From the NCBI GenBank assembly GCA_020091685.1, contig CM034601.1:15925320-15989319 (forward strand): a DNA stretch of 64,000 nucleotides. Direction: 5' to 3'. Origin of the DNA: Lutjanus erythropterus. Taxonomy: Eukaryota > Chordata > Actinopteri > Lutjaniformes > Lutjanidae. Positions 1 through 13,430 of the stretch are shown here, one piece after another (the first letter of the stretch is position 1; the number at the start of each line of letters is the position of its first letter). The notes beneath the pieces were generated by a model, which worked only from the letters and a program-made list of their open reading frames with translations, did not search any database and had not been told where the DNA came from. The translations under genes were made by a program, and so were the position numbers.

Positions 1-458
1 AATGTGTATAACCTTTAAGCTATTTTAATGATGCTTTAGCTTTCAGGCTAGTATAATGGAAACCACCACTAGCATTTCATTATACAACCCTGTGATGTAC
101 AGTGATAAATAAATTAATCTTGAAAAAAAAAATAGTAAACTTTTACTTAAATTTACACAAATTAGCATTTTAAAAATTACTCATATTTAAAGTGAATAAA
201 GTCCAGTGATTGACATTTAATAAATTTCAGGTGAGTGTTAAATTCTCCTGCAGTGGAGGTGTCAGAAACATCATCGCCATGGTTACAAGAATTTATCAAA
301 GTCCAGTAATCACAGAAACTCAAGCTGAAAGACAAACAGGGAAGAAAAACCAGGCTGCAGACTAAATGCATCACTTCAGTGCATCACAGAGCTAAACACG
401 GGTTTCCTGTCGGTTTAAAATATGAAACTGGCTCATCTGTTGCCAACTGCAAACTCAC

Positions 459-504
459 CATAATCGGGATCAACGTAGTTTAACGGTGGAAATCGTGTAT
501 TCAT
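459..504 (-). CDS. Candidate first coding exon of an unidentified minus-strand gene
   Basis: On the minus strand an ATG at 504-502 opens a 46-nt frame encoding MNTRFPPLNYVDPDY plus one base, which ends exactly at a strong donor (G|GTGAGT, donor 458-453). An in-frame TAG sits directly before the ATG, so this ATG would be the true start. A promoter-like cluster lies about 200-250 bp upstream. I do not recognise the protein and could not fix the second exon. One possible acceptor, CCACTGCAG near 250, would continue in frame for only 23 codons before a stop, and the true next exon may lie outside the window. Call is inference from start context plus donor. Confidence 0.3.
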
Positions 505-699
505 CTAACGACCAACACGGAATAATTAATTAATTACCAGTAACTTGCTGATTTGTTGCTTATTTTGGAAACAAACAGCGACCTCTTGATGCGTTCAAAC
601 GAATTAATGCAGCTTCACGGATGTCCGATATTAGTTATTTGGTTAGGTAAGTTTTCGTCGGGTTGCCTCGATAACTAATCAGCTGTTTCCTCTAAACGG

Positions 700-760
700 C
701 TTTCTGTCCAATCACGTGTCCGAACGCAACAGCTGACAGTCGATGACGTCGTGCGTCAGG
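700..760 (-). promoter_or_regulatory. Promoter-like cluster: CCAAT box, CACGTG E-box, CRE
   Basis: A CCAAT box (708-712) abuts a palindromic E-box CACGTG (713-718). A CAGCTG E-box (730-735), a CRE-like TGACGTCG (744-751) and a second TGCGTCA half-site (752-758) follow. The stretch is richer in CpG than its AT-rich surroundings and lies upstream of the candidate exon at 459-504, as in TATA-less housekeeping promoters. Motifs are seen directly; promoter function is inferred. Confidence 0.4.
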
Positions 761-3700
761 AATCCCTCACTGCATTTACCTGAGATATATTCACTGTGTA
801 TCATTTATATGTGCTATTTAACCTTGCGTGTACATTGTTTATTATCTCCTTGTCAATAAAAAAAAATACCTGAGCTATAATTAGTTAAGTGTATTTTAAA
901 ATTAGGATGATCCTGATTAAATTATTAAATATTATTATGTGGAAGTAAGATTAATTTACAAAAAGAGATGCCTTTCTTTGTTAGGAGAATAATAATCTGG
1001 ACAGAAGACATGACTTCATTATAAATCTTCTAATTTTATGCGGTAAATTATATATCCATAAATGCAAAAGGACTGAAAGGAAATTCAATATTCATCAGGT
1101 TCAAACATGAAACTGTACTACAATGTCTTACAAACCTATTTTTAATATATTTATTTTCTATGTATACTCATGTACTCCTGTTCTTTACAGCCAATGAATA
1201 AAAGAAGCCTGGAAAATGAATTTACCTGTGCTATAATGAATTCCAATGGAAAATTAATTTTCAATCAAAAACTAACTGAAAAATGAATTCCCTGTTTGAA
1301 TTAATAGGGCCTCTGTTTTAACTACCAAGTGCAAGTAATATTTTATAACTCCTCACATGGATACAGACACTTTCCACTGCTTGCACCGACAGCAGGAAAC
1401 AGACAAACACTGCGTCTAAATGTGGTTAAATAAAAAGTATGTCAAAGTAGTGGAGTAGAAGTCGAAGTAGATAGACATGGAAATAGTCAAGTACCTCAAA
1501 GCTGTACTTAAATATAGTACTACTATAGCACTGGTTCAAACTTCAGTTCAGATTGTAAATCTTTATATATTATTCTTGGAAAATTCTTCATTTATAAGAT
1601 GAGATGCCTTAGCAAAAAAAAAAAAAAAAAAAAAAAATCTTACGGATGTTTAAAAAAATGAATATGGTATACATTTTTGACATTCCTTGATTGTCAGCTG
1701 AGATACACCTCCAGAACCTCTGGCTTTTTTTTACTTTATCAGTTTATTTTACCATGTTTTTTTTTTGTTTATTTATTTAAAATCTTTTCAATATGTCTTT
1801 CCTATAAGCTGAAAACAATAAAATCAATATCATGTGCAATATTGCTTTCACTATCATTGCCAATAATACTTTTCTATTTTAGTTCACTTTGTTCTAAACT
1901 CATCTTACTTTTATGTTTATTCTATTACGCACTGTTTTTTGCATTTGCCTCATACTTCATATTATTACACTGTAGTTTTTGGCATTTAGTTAATTTATCT
2001 TATGGTTTACTTCACTCTGCTGTGTGTTTGATGTGTTTCAACAACAGCACAGACACCTGGAGGTGTTGGGGTGTGGCGGCAGAGGATTGTGAGTCCCTAC
2101 AGAAACATTATTCTGAAGAGAGCTTTTGTCCACCGTTGGTGAGTTGTTGGGCAAGAATAGCAGAGTCACTCTTGGAGTAGGTGCTGACAGGATGGGTGTT
2201 GAGTTTAGAGAACAGAAAACAGAAGGGCCGAGTATAAAAAGCAATGGGCTGGTCCAGTGTTGGTGACGACAGCAGTGACAGTACTGAGTCAACAGCCTGT
2301 GGCCTGTTGCTTACAGACATGTGGAGAAAGGTGGACAAAATCAAGCACAGATATTTCATGGTGGTACAGAAAAGTAGCGCAGAGGTCACTGAGCTGTTAT
2401 CAGGCGTATTATTCTATTGAATTTCATGATGCAATCTGCATTAGTCAATCACAGATACACCATTAAATAAACTAATTAAAGATTGAAAAGTCATCTTAAG
2501 ATAAATTTAGCGTGGAAACTGAGATGTTTATATATGGAACTTGCTCTCACTATTAACACTTGGATGTTGTAAATAATTATTAGCATGTGAGCACTTACAT
2601 ACAATAATGATCTTTTTTAATTGACTTTCATTAAAACAGTTGATCAATTCGGATTATATTGACAAAGCTATTTTTGCCACATATGGCAAAATAAAAAGAT
2701 TCCAGTTTCTAAACCATTTGAAATGTGCCAATTATTAGTTATATCGTGATCAATGGATTCTCATAAATGCCTGCCATATCAAACATTATACAAAGATAAT
2801 ATCATATATGTAAATGATCTCTTTTTTTAATTTCATTTTTCATTTTAGTTCAATAAAAAACTAGAATTTCCTGGTGATTATTCGATGTGCCAGGCTTTAC
2901 AGGGTTAAGCAGGAGATCTAAATGATTTGGATCATATACTTAAAAATCCTATATACAGAAGGTTACTGTAACAAAACAGAGTGTGTGGAAGCTGAATTCT
3001 GTATCTGTGATGTATAAATGAAGTGGTGTTTAAATAGATAACATAAATGAAATCGTCTGGTGAGTAAGATGGGACAGTAGAAGTAAAGCCTCCAGTGTCT
3101 AGATTTTCATAAAATGTTGTGAGGAACACATTTTAAACAGCTTAATATTTAATAAAATTAACCTCACACCTCCTCTGGTTCTCATGAAGATGTTTCAAAA
3201 TGCCTCGTATCTGCAGAGCTACAAAACCTGATGAAACCGAGCAGTAAAACAGCTGCTTGTCTCAGCTGCAGAGAGCTACATATTTATTAATTTATTTGAC
3301 GTGTCTGGCCAATGTTTGTCTCCCCGTTTCCATCACTGGGAGCTGCTCCAAGATTTGTGTCTGAGGTTTGTACATTATCTGAGCAGTTACTCATAGATCT
3401 CTCTGGGATTTGTTCAGGCTCCCAAGCCTGTGTGTTCTCTTTAAGATGGAAACCTGCACAACTGACTGCAGTTTATGAAAAATGTTTCAATTTTCCACAA
3501 CACAGATAACAAAAATGAACAAATAGACATGACAAAGTAGAACAAAATAAAAGATTCCTAGCTCACAGAAAAGGTGCATGGATAATTATGCATGTCAGTC
3601 TGTTTGATGACTGAAATATCAACAAGTGGATTGGTGATCAGAAAGTCCACACCATCAAGACCGAGTGAGGTGGAGGAAGACCCAGGATGAAGAGTAGAAG

Positions 3701-4100
3701 AACATGAAAACCTGTCAACTCAAAGTGCAATACAATATAGAACAGCACAGTAGAGGAGTAACTTTTCTAAAAACCTGCAAGTTCGAGTCTGTCCATCAGA
3801 TGGCAGACTTTCCCTTCAGTAATAATGTTCTGATGTTTTTCATCTGCAGCAAATCAAGACTTTTGACATGTTGTTATGGCAAATAAACATTTTAGGCAGA
3901 TGCCAGATTATGTAAACAAATAGCCACGAGGCTACAACCCCAGGAGGTCAAATGAGAGGAATAAGTTTGGATAAATTCCTCACCGACCCTATGACACTGT
4001 GACCCTGTTATATCTCATTTTTATAAATTACCACAGAGCCGCTGCTCACTCAGACTCCTCGGGGATGGAGATGGTGCAAAGCAGTGAAATATTCAGCTGA
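761..4100. other. Intergenic, AT-rich, no gene recognised
   Basis: No frame here looks coding; the longest (1677-2180 plus) is T-rich and hydrophobic by composition only. A run of 24 A lies at 1614-1637. The stretch 1435-1525 (AGTACCTCAAAGCTGTACTT and similar) resembles the dispersed 'tactcaagtaaaagtac' repeat also seen near 38.0, 38.7 and 60.0 kb. A patch at 2040-2380 is GC-richer than its neighbours and could be an old insertion, but I cannot name it. Confidence 0.5.
1614..1637 (+). repeat. Poly(A) run
   Basis: Twenty-four consecutive A. It could be a microsatellite or the tail of an old retroposed copy; no parent sequence is recognisable upstream. Confidence 0.8.
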
Positions 4101-4189
4101 TTAAAAAACCAAAGTGACTCTTACTCAAAGTATCTTTCCTTGCCTGCAAACCAAATGGATGTTTAGATGCAGAGTTGCCTGAAATCATC

Positions 4190-4214
4190 ATTATCATTAT
4201 TATTATTATTATTA
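4190..4214 (+). repeat. (ATT)n microsatellite
   Basis: About eight ATT/TTA units, preceded by an imperfect ATCATT extension and followed by further TTA-rich sequence. Confidence 0.85.
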
Positions 4215-7117
4215 CATACTTGTGGTGATTATTATGATTATTACATCTTAGTCACAGCAGGAATTACAGTCAGTGAACTAAAGAGTCAGGTGTGGGAACC
4301 TGGGAGGAGCTTTAACCACATCAGGGCCGTCATGCTGCTGCTGCTGAGCAGCTCCAGTGGAGCGACAGCGGATTAAGGATTCCAATTTGCAACCTTTTGG
4401 TCACAATTCTGCTTCTTGAACCTTCAGCCAACCTTTACTCCTACAATCTCCTGACTCTGTCTTTGATGGAGGGTTTCTTCACTTTTTGTGCAATATGTTT
4501 TTTTTTTTTATCATTATTCTGCCCTCCTCCTTTGACTAGAACTGCCACCTGCACTGTGCTGACCTCTACCTCCTGATCTTTCACCACATTTTACAGTAGT
4601 GAATGTTTACACCTACAGCTTAACTGTTTTTAAAGATCTTGTAAACTGTCAGTATCAAACACCACTACGACCTGAAAACGTCCTGAAACACGGACGCTCC
4701 GTCTAGCAGCTTTATTGGACATGCTGAGACATGTCTGAGCCACCTGAGCCAGAGGACGGTGACAGGATGGTATTTTATTTTTCTGTGTCAGGTTGTTGGA
4801 GCTGAAGTGAGCTGAAGTGAACTGCTGGGCTGATTTGGACTGACAGTCACTTAAGTATGTTCGTGACCGACCATTAGGGAGGGTGAGGTGGTGTCGTTCA
4901 TATGACAGTTCGTGGGGCTTATGTAGTGTTGTGGGGACCGTGGCTCCGGCACGCCACCGAGCCACATTTCAAGCCCAGCCAAAAAAAAATCCTGAACACA
5001 GAAATCATCAACAACAGTTTACCGGTGTGACTCTACACTTCAGTACTGCATAGTTCAGTTTTTTCACAGATTTTCAGCAATTATGTTCTAACATGTATAA
5101 TGTGTTTAGGAGAAAAAACTCCCTTTGTGCTTTATGCAGACTCTAACACTCTGTAAACATTTGACTGCCTTAGCAACTTGCTTTATTTTTTGCACTATTG
5201 AGTCATTTTTGCACAGTCCTGCGCTGTCTGCTCGTCTTCAGCCCAGCATGTGACCCTGACCTGAGAAACGCTGGGATCAACCAAATAGAGACAGTTTACA
5301 GAACAAATAACTCGGAAGATCCCTGTCTTAGGCTAATACCAAGACTACTTTTGGGAAACTTATTTTTATTAACAATCAAGACAATAATTCCTGGAATAGT
5401 TTTGATGTTTAAAGGACAAATATCACAAAGTATAGTGTCACGTACCAAATGTACTTTTTGCAATTTTAAGATTACAGGTGCTGTGAGCTGGACTGGAAAA
5501 CATCATTTTCCTCAGTACTGCTGAATCTTTTGCTTGTGCAGCTCCTTTTTTTTTTTTTGTCAGGTGTAGAGAGCATATTTTCACAACCATGTGTTGATAT
5601 CGTTTGTGTAAAATTTCACAGTTGCTGGAACTGAAAAAGATATCAACAGCAGTTGCAACAAACACAAAAAAGAAGGATGAAAAAAGAGCAGGTACACAGG
5701 TACAGTGAGTAATCGTCTCTCTGACAGATAAGATGCATTGGAACTTTGTTCTACTGCAGAAGCAATGAAATATCCTCACCTATCTGGTCCAGTAGAGATG
5801 GGAGATAAGGTGGCCCGCTGTGGCTATTTTCTCCTCTCAAAATAAAATCAATATCCGTTCACAGGGCACTGAGAGGAGGAACTGAGCATGCACAGCCACA
5901 CACACACACACATACACACATACTTACACACAGAAACACAAACATGGCACCTACTCAGGGGACACAAAAAGTCCCTCTGTCTTCCTCTGTCTTTTTATCC
6001 CCCTTCCTCATTTCCGCTTCGTCCCTGAGCAGATGCAGATTGCTTATGACAGATAGCACTGGGCTGCTGCCATTTCATTAGCGTGATGTATTGCTGGTGA
6101 CAGGCTCGGGCCAGATGGGCTGGGGGTTTGAGCATCACCTCTAAAATACTGCGCCATCCGGGAGAATCCTCCCAGCCGAGGTTGGACGCGTCTCATCTCT
6201 CAGCTGCACCCTCATCCAGCGGTGTTACCCCTGTTGGGAGGGATCACAGCTGAGACTGTCTCTCACCCTGAGCACAGAAAATGTTCTCGGTGTTCAAACA
6301 CAGGCTTCTAACTTGGCGGATAAAGAGATGAAAAGGCAACCTAATCGGCTGAGATTTATCCATGTTGAACATGGATTTTCTCATCACCTTTTGCAGGAAA
6401 AGAAGTTAATTAACTGATGCTGATTCGGTCTAAATTTGAAAATCAAATGAGTCTCGTAAGTGTCTCTTAAATTGGAGAGATTTGGTTACTGATGACACTC
6501 TTAAGCCGTTTCCACCCATATTATCCAGATCTTTCAGTCCCAGAAACTGAGAGATACTCTTCAAAAAACTAAAAGATTCCTTCAGCCCATTTCCACTGCA
6601 GTCTAAAGACCCTTGAAGATGAGGCAATATAGTATGAAAAACGTAAGAAACAGCAACTGCTGTTTTTGCACGTCATTTATCTATGCAAGTATATCCGAGG
6701 CATATTATATACTTAAACCGAAAGCCTGGACTTTGTCGCTGGTCCATGCTGCGAGTACTTGGTCCATCAACAAAGATTAACGCTGTAAAGGCTCATGTAT
6801 GCTAAATGTTAGATAAGCAAATGGATACATTTTCAGTGCTTTTTTACCAGACATCAGCCTCACATTACTGTGCGTGTTGTTGAAATAATAGACTTCAAGT
6901 CTAAATAGACGCCTCAGGTGGCATTTGCTTTCGTCAGACTGGAATGAGAGATGCATGAGCTGGTGCAGACAGCTGCATAGATTAAAATAAGAGTGTTTCT
7001 GTTGTACGAGATATGTCAGTGAAAGACGTGTCTGACTCACTTGTAGTCAAGGCAAGGGGTTACGCTCAACTATCTATCTTCAAAGTTTCTTTTTTTTTTT
7101 TTTTTCAACCTAGTTGA

Positions 7118-7200
7118 GACAGCTCATAGCATATCTAAATACAGGAATGAGGAGAGAAGAAAGTTGACTGAGATTCCAAAAGAGGAGGGATTTAGAGAGA
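7118..7200 (+). repeat. Dispersed repeat copy 1 (family also at 13.4 and 14.3 kb)
   Basis: The core GAGAAGAAAGTTGACTGAG with the preceding CTCATAGCATATCTAAATAC is about 80% similar to 14,283-14,350 and, in reverse complement, to 13,431-13,516. Probably the end of a non-autonomous transposon. Confidence 0.6.
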
Positions 7201-10194
7201 GTCAATAAGTCAAGCAAGAAAACTTCAAGGAAACGGCACTTTTTTTTTTTTAATTAAGTTTATTGTCAATTAGTTGGTGAAATGTACACTCCATCCATAT
7301 ATAAGGGTGTAGAAAATTTTGACTGGCTGAGTCATTTGAAAAAGATGAACAACAGTTACTATACTGTTTGAAAGTACTACCCCCAAGCAGGAACTTTTTT
7401 TTTTGGGGGGGGGGGGGTAAAATGATGTCCCCTTTAGACCTGCTCCAATGGTTTGTAGTCCCTGGGGAAGTTCTTGCAGTCCAAATGTGGCTTTAGATAT
7501 CAGGAGAGGTACTTCTGTCTGCTCCCATGAGTGTATTGCACGCTAATTGGCTGCCAAAAATAATGCAAACACTCAATGGATAAGATCTTCAACTCTTCAG
7601 TTATGTTTTTTTTTCCACAATTAGAAATACTGCTGCAAAGATGGGTCATGTTAGGTTGAGGGCCAATTAGCAGCATTTATTGGCTCTAAAAGAGGGCTGG
7701 CAGTCTGATATCAAAGTTTTCAAAGCAGCATGAGACAGAACTCAAAAAAGGTCAAATCATCTGTGCCAAACACTGCAGGGGAATCAGGGAAGAAAACTGC
7801 AAAATAATTTAACACGTGGAGGGGAAGCGTATCAAAAATCCATCAACTAACATCAAATATGAGGATCACACATTAAAAATACCTATCAGTGAATCTATCT
7901 ATATTTCACTGTCTGAAGGTCAAATTTGTCCCCCAGTCTTTGTATTATAATAATGCCTTATTTAATGATCCTCATGTGGATCAAAGGACCTTTTGTTGAG
8001 GAATATTATGTGGAAATTTGATGCCAATCTCCTCCATTAAAAGGCCCATCACTGTAATGAGCCAGGGGCATGAAAAGAAAATGAGCTCTGAGAGCGGACG
8101 GGGGTGTTAACGTCAAGACTGAGAGCTCTTATTGTCTTTTTCTTATGATGGTGGAATAATTATGCTGCTTTACACCAGGATACTACAACACACACACACA
8201 TACAGAGTGTGTTTAACCAATGTATAACCAGCGGGTAACACTATCGCAGCATGTGGTAATAACCATAATGATGCAACAAAACCTTTGATGAAAGTTTAAT
8301 TGTTTACTTTTTGGGGTTGCCGTTTTTCTCGATTCATTAACTATTGAGAGAATCAGAGAAGAAGACGGAGGGATGGAAAGTAATATTCCCTGACTGACTG
8401 AAATGTGAAAAGACATTTAAACTGACTCAGTAATTATGCTGACAGACACTTTAGCTTTCGTCCTTGTCTCGTCTATACCTTCTACGGCTAACTTGTGCAT
8501 CAAATATGTCCCGTCTCTCTGCGCCTGAGCCGTGCTACGTATGAATTATGAATGTCTGAAGAGTAAGGGCATTTTTTTTATTTGCAATTTAAGGGGCCCC
8601 AAATCTTTTGGTGCACTAAATTATTCATATATTCAAATGAATCTGACTTTGAGGACATTTTTTCCTTTCTTCTTCTCTTTCATGAATTTAGAGTACACCC
8701 TTCAGAGGGTTCGGGCAAAATTGCCAAGACTATTAGCGGTAAAGGTTTTTAGCAGCGCAGCGATTTCAAAAGGTTTCAGTCCACTTTTGGGCTCCTTGTA
8801 CACGGGTGTTGTTGCCTGTTTCCCCGCTCCTGAGAGGATGTTTTGGATACAGTGCCGATATCATCTTTCCACCTCTTCTCATTGTTATTCTGGACATGTA
8901 CTCGCCTGTCAGGCTGCTGTCCTGACTGTGTGTGTGCGCACAAGTGTGAGTGTGTCACTGTTATGCCTCAGTATGTTTTCTCTGCTCCGTGCCCTGAGAT
9001 CTGTGCGGCTCATTGTGATTGGCACTGCCATGAGACGAGAAGACATAACAAAATCTGTGCATATTTATTAGGGGTGGGAGAGAAAGAAAAATCAATTCTC
9101 TTATCATCATCATATCATATCATTCTTTCTTTCTTATTTTTTTTACATTTTCTGAATTGATTTTTGAATTGGTGGCAATTTTGTGATGAGTAACAAAGTC
9201 CACTAGATGACAAAAAAATGTAATGTAATTGGAATACTTTTGGGTTTCTTCAAAATCAAACATTAAAAAATAACACCTTGTACAAAAAAATGGCTGCAGC
9301 CACTATCTATCTATACAGTGTATATAAACTCAGAAATACTGACTGACTTGAGATGGAAATATGAATCATGATAAACAACAGTGTCCACTGGTGGCCCACG
9401 GGTCACATCCAGCCATCCAAAGCTTCCCTTTCATCCCAGAATGTCCACTGATGACATTATTGCAATATTTATCTATTTGTAGTATTACAAACTGGGTTGT
9501 AGCAACTTACTCCTAAAGCAAAACGAACATTTCCTACTGCATCAGCTTCACCTTAATAAATAGTCAGAGGAAATGCAAAGTGTTTGTCAGTGAGCTTATT
9601 GCCATCATTCATCAAAAATGTGTCTACAAAACAGGACCACGATCGTTTCTGCATTTTTCAACAGCGCAGCAGATGAAATATTGGAGGGAGTGATGGAACA
9701 AGAAGGAGCAGCCACAGTGAGCTGTTAGAAGGAGAGCTGCAGGTGACAGGTTGCATCACCTCCAACTAATTTCGCAGCCAGGTAACCAACTCTGCTCACA
9801 GACTTGTGCCGTGTGCAGCACAAAATCAGATTCTGGTTGCAGAATGATGGGAAAATGATATTTATTGTCAGATTTCTTTATTAAAACAACTATTTAAACC
9901 ACATCTGCTGGTGCCACCAATAATTACAGGTGTCACACACACAATAACTGTGCAACTGCTTAAGAGCACAAAAACTGGTTGAAGTTGATTAATATTTGCT
10001 GCACAATCAGGACTGCATTCTAGAATTACACAACAGTCATTTCTTTTATTTGAAAGTCTGGTCCCCATAGTCCTTTAAACAATTCTAGCCCTTCTATAAA
10101 TGCAGTTGATGAACCCTGATAAAAAGTTTCTTCAAATGAATATTTCAACTTTTTCCTGTGATCTAATGTTAAAAAGAGCATAATGTAGCCATTG

Positions 10195-10305
10195 CATGGG
10201 CAAAAATGAGTGCAGTCCAAATGGTGAGTTGGAGCCGTAGATGGTATGTTATATAGGTTGTAATTCTGTTTAATATATGCTCCAAGGTTGAAGCGTGCAA
10301 CCTTG
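10195..10305 (+). repeat. Dispersed repeat copy (pair with 43,895-44,005)
   Basis: GCAAAAATGAGTGCAGTCC, GGTGAGTTGGA, the following ATAGGTTGTAAT and GGTTGAAGCG recur in the same order and orientation at 43.9 kb inside an nbea intron, with scattered differences. This marks an old interspersed repeat of unknown class. Confidence 0.65.
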
Positions 10306-11443
10306 TAAATTGACAATAACAAGCGACGAGTCCTCCATGCTGATCAGCTGTTTGTAAGTGTCAGTTGTCTGATGATGTAAAGCCTGTTATCCTGAAAACA
10401 AAAGTACACTGCTCTGTATTATACACTCCGGACAATGAGTTAAGTGACTGTGTCTGCCTTCCAGACTCCATTAACATTTTGCTCAATTTAATGGCTATAA
10501 ACATCTACTCCATCTACAAACTTATTTATGCATTAATGTATTAATTTGAACTCTGACTAATGTGAAATGAGCACACAAAACTGTTATTCCAGTCCAGAAT
10601 CTAAGATTCAGGGGGATGCTGCAGCTGCGGTGTTCACGTCAAGTGAAGCTGAGTATTTCAACTTAACATGTTTCCTTGATCTCTGCTGACACATTGTAGT
10701 CATTTTATGATTTATTACAGTAAATATACTAGTTGTCTCCTTGAGAAAGCACAGTACTCACAGAATCACAATATGTAACAATTGCAATAAATAGTATTGA
10801 ATCAGGAGACAAGTGTATTGTCCCAGCACTAATATCTATTGGTATGATTTTTTATCTTCAGAATCTTTTAAATCCAAACTGAACATCACATCTTGGAGAC
10901 ATGGACAAAATGAATTATTATATTTAACCATTTCTCTAAGATTAGGGATGTAAAGATACTTTCTTCTGCAATAAGAAGAAGACAAGTGAAGTCTGAATGT
11001 TGCTTTAGTGAGCCTCTGTCTCAGCAGGGAGCTTTGCAAATTGGTTCAGATTATCACAGAGATGTAAAGCAGATCTGCTCTTGCAGCTAAAACTTCTAAC
11101 ACATTTGCAGCTAATATCTTGACACTTTCCTGTCTGTTATCTAAGAGTTTAACGTTAGCCCCACAAGTCTTGCAGAATGAGCTCAAATCTCCAAACTTGC
11201 ACACACACACACACTTAAGCTGAAAATAGTTGTTGCAGCCCCTCGCTGCTGTATGTCTCCCCCTCATTATCATGCAGTGCAGAGACTGGTGTCCTCACAA
11301 GGGCAGCACTGGGATGGCATGGAGTCAGAACGGGCTGGGATATCGGGGAATGACACGGAATTGGCGGCCACGCCTTCCGGGATTAGTGACAAAAACCAGC
11401 TGAGGCCAAAGCTCTTATCTCCATCCTTCAGTCCTCTCTCTGC

Positions 11444-11446
11444 CAC

Positions 11447-11477
<31 letters not shown>

Positions 11478-11478
11478 A
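11444..11478 (+). repeat. (AC)n microsatellite, interrupted
   Basis: Roughly 16 AC units with one AAAC interruption. Confidence 0.85.
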
Positions 11479-12414
11479 GAATACTGGAGTTTGCACAGAG
11501 ACAGCACATGCACTCGCACAGACATAATTAGCTTTGCCAAACATGTCCCCTCTTTAGGAAAACAAGGAATTGTGTGAGTGCAGCGATTCCCTGTGATAGG
11601 TTTAGAGACGGTCTTGCAGAGTATGATTAGCAGAGTGGAGGTCAGGGGAAATAATTATTGCAATAATTAAATGATGTGTAATGTTCCTTTCCTCTGTCCT
11701 TGGTTTCTCCCTCAACACCGTCAACACCAGTGAAACTGCCTGGAGTGTCTCATTAAAAATATTTATCAACATTTTTTTTCTCCTTTTGGCTGGTTGGGAT
11801 TAAGGAAATATTCACAAACAGATATACGCTCATCAGATGAGTCCCAGGCCTCTTCACATCGCTGTCACATTTCTGTCTGAAGTACACATGCATACCAACC
11901 ATGTGATGTTAGCAAAAGCTGGATTTTGGATGTGAAATAAAGTCATCCTCCTCTCATCTCGCCTCTCTCTCTGTTCTCCACTGCTGCAGCTATTCCCCTC
12001 TGGTGCCTGTGTCAGCGGGCAGATGGCGGCAGACAGAGGCATCTGTGGAAGAGGAGGCGCCTTTTCCCCTTCACAGAGCAGGGACAGGTGTCATCTGCCT
12101 CACAATTAACATCTTCATGAATACCATTAAGGTGCTAACAAGCTCGTGTGTGTGAGATTCAGGGTCATGCGCAAAATTTACTTTAGATGAAAAGAGACTG
12201 AAACTCTCCTAATTCCAAAAATGAGCTACTTAGTCTTGTGATCATTTCTGCAATCAAAGTAAAACACTTTCACCAAAATTACAAGAACATGTTTTCTCAA
12301 CTCGGACTACTTTCTACCAAAGAAAAAGTGATTACAAAAATTGTTGACAGCGTGTTCTGTGGAGTCTCCAAATAACATGAGCACTGCCTCTAGAAAAAGA
12401 TCTCACTGCTGACT

Positions 12415-12716
12415 GAGGGTTCTTCCTGAAGGGCTGAGGTTCTACCCAGAACTGTTTGCTTCTGAAGAACTCTTTTTTTGGAGAAAGGGTTCATCATGTA
12501 AGACTACAGGTTCCATTGAGAAACATTTTCATCCACAGGTCCCTTTTTGGAAGAAAGGATTTTGTCAAGGGTTCCATAAATTAAAAGTGATGTGGTTCTA
12601 GGTAAAGCAGCTGGAATACAGAGGGATTTTTGGGAGAACACCCTGAATGGGTTCTACATAAAACCCTCAGAATATAAAAAGGTTCATGGTAGAACCCCCT
12701 GGGTGGGTTCCTTTGT
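12415..12716 (+). repeat. GGTTCT/AGAACC minisatellite block (copy D)
   Basis: Recurrent GGTTCT, GGGTTC and AGAACC words spaced about 30 bp apart (GAGGTTCTACCCAGAAC, AATGGGTTCTACATAAAACC, GTAGAACCCCCTGGGTGGG). The same degenerate unit is found at 15.9-16.1, 25.4-27.0 and 28.3-29.0 kb, so it is a mobile or duplicated family rather than a local array. Confidence 0.6.
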
Positions 12717-13360
12717 TGGGCAAGTGTTGGGCAAGTTACTCGGGAAGTGTAATAAGTTACTTTTTACTTATCATCCATTTAAAAAGTAACAATATTACTT
12801 AACGTATTACTTGCTATCAAAAGTAATTAGTTACATTACTTGTGTACTATATTACTTTTATACCTCGCTGGCGGTCTTGTTGTGTTCCAAAGTTGTTGTG
12901 CTGATCCAGTGAGCCGTTATACACAGAGAGCTTGTGTTGTTAGCTGTCCAGATGTCGGCTGTGGTGGAAACAAATCGACCTCTCTGAGTGTGACCTTCAA
13001 ATTACGTTCCATCACCACAGACTCTCTCTGGAGAAACCAAACAAACTCTAAATAATGATAATGTTCCCACCTGTGGAATTTATGCCTCTCTCCCTCCACC
13101 TCATTCGTTTAGCTTTTTGACTGCAACTGACCCAACGTGTCCTGACCTGCTGCACGTACATGACATCATAAGATGCCTACAGAGGTCAAAGAGAAACTCA
13201 GTAACTTGCCGGTGGATTCCACCAAGCACGGCATGTCTGCACCATGATTCTGATTCGTCCTTCGCACAGCTGCAGCGCCCCCCAGCAGCGTTTCAGAAGC
13301 ATTTCAGCAGCAGAGCGTTTTGCCCGTCTGATTATGTTTACTTGCTCAAATTTTATTGAT
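12717..13360. mobile_element. Relic of a non-autonomous DNA transposon with 'TTGGGCAAGTTACT' end
   Basis: GTTGGGCAAGTTACTC, then repeated AAGTTACTTTT / TAATTAGTTACATTACTT, is the characteristic start of a non-autonomous DNA transposon common in fish genomes. The right end was not found, so the limit given is approximate. The open frame inside it (about 12,840-13,055) has no ATG start and is not a gene. Confidence 0.45.
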
Positions 13361-13430
13361 TAAGGTTGGCATGTGCTGTTTGAATTAAATATCTTGAGAA
13401 CTGACATAGTGGCTAAGGAGCTATGTCCCG

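Larger units (their letters stand above)
4215..12400. other. Intergenic, no gene recognised; patchy conserved-looking and repeat sequence
   Basis: Only chance frames are seen. Short (CA)n tracts lie near 5899, 8190 and 11200. Segments at about 6040-6150, 8040-8110 and 11,640-11,690 (ATAATTATTGCAATAATTAA-type) have the unbroken mixed composition of vertebrate conserved non-coding elements, but conservation cannot be judged here. TE relics: a CTCATAGCATATCTAAATAC repeat (7118-7200), a transposon-terminus-like AGGGGTGGGAG (9071) and a copy of a repeat shared with 43.9 kb (10,195-10,305). Confidence 0.5.

Noticed and set aside
1677..2180. 167-codon plus frame with hydrophobic N-terminus
   Set aside because: Composition of a T-rich stretch only; no ATG start and no flanking signals.
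8532..9071. 179-codon plus-strand frame
   Set aside because: Longest frame in the gene-poor part but no domain, no codon bias and no splice or poly(A) context; opens in AT-rich sequence.
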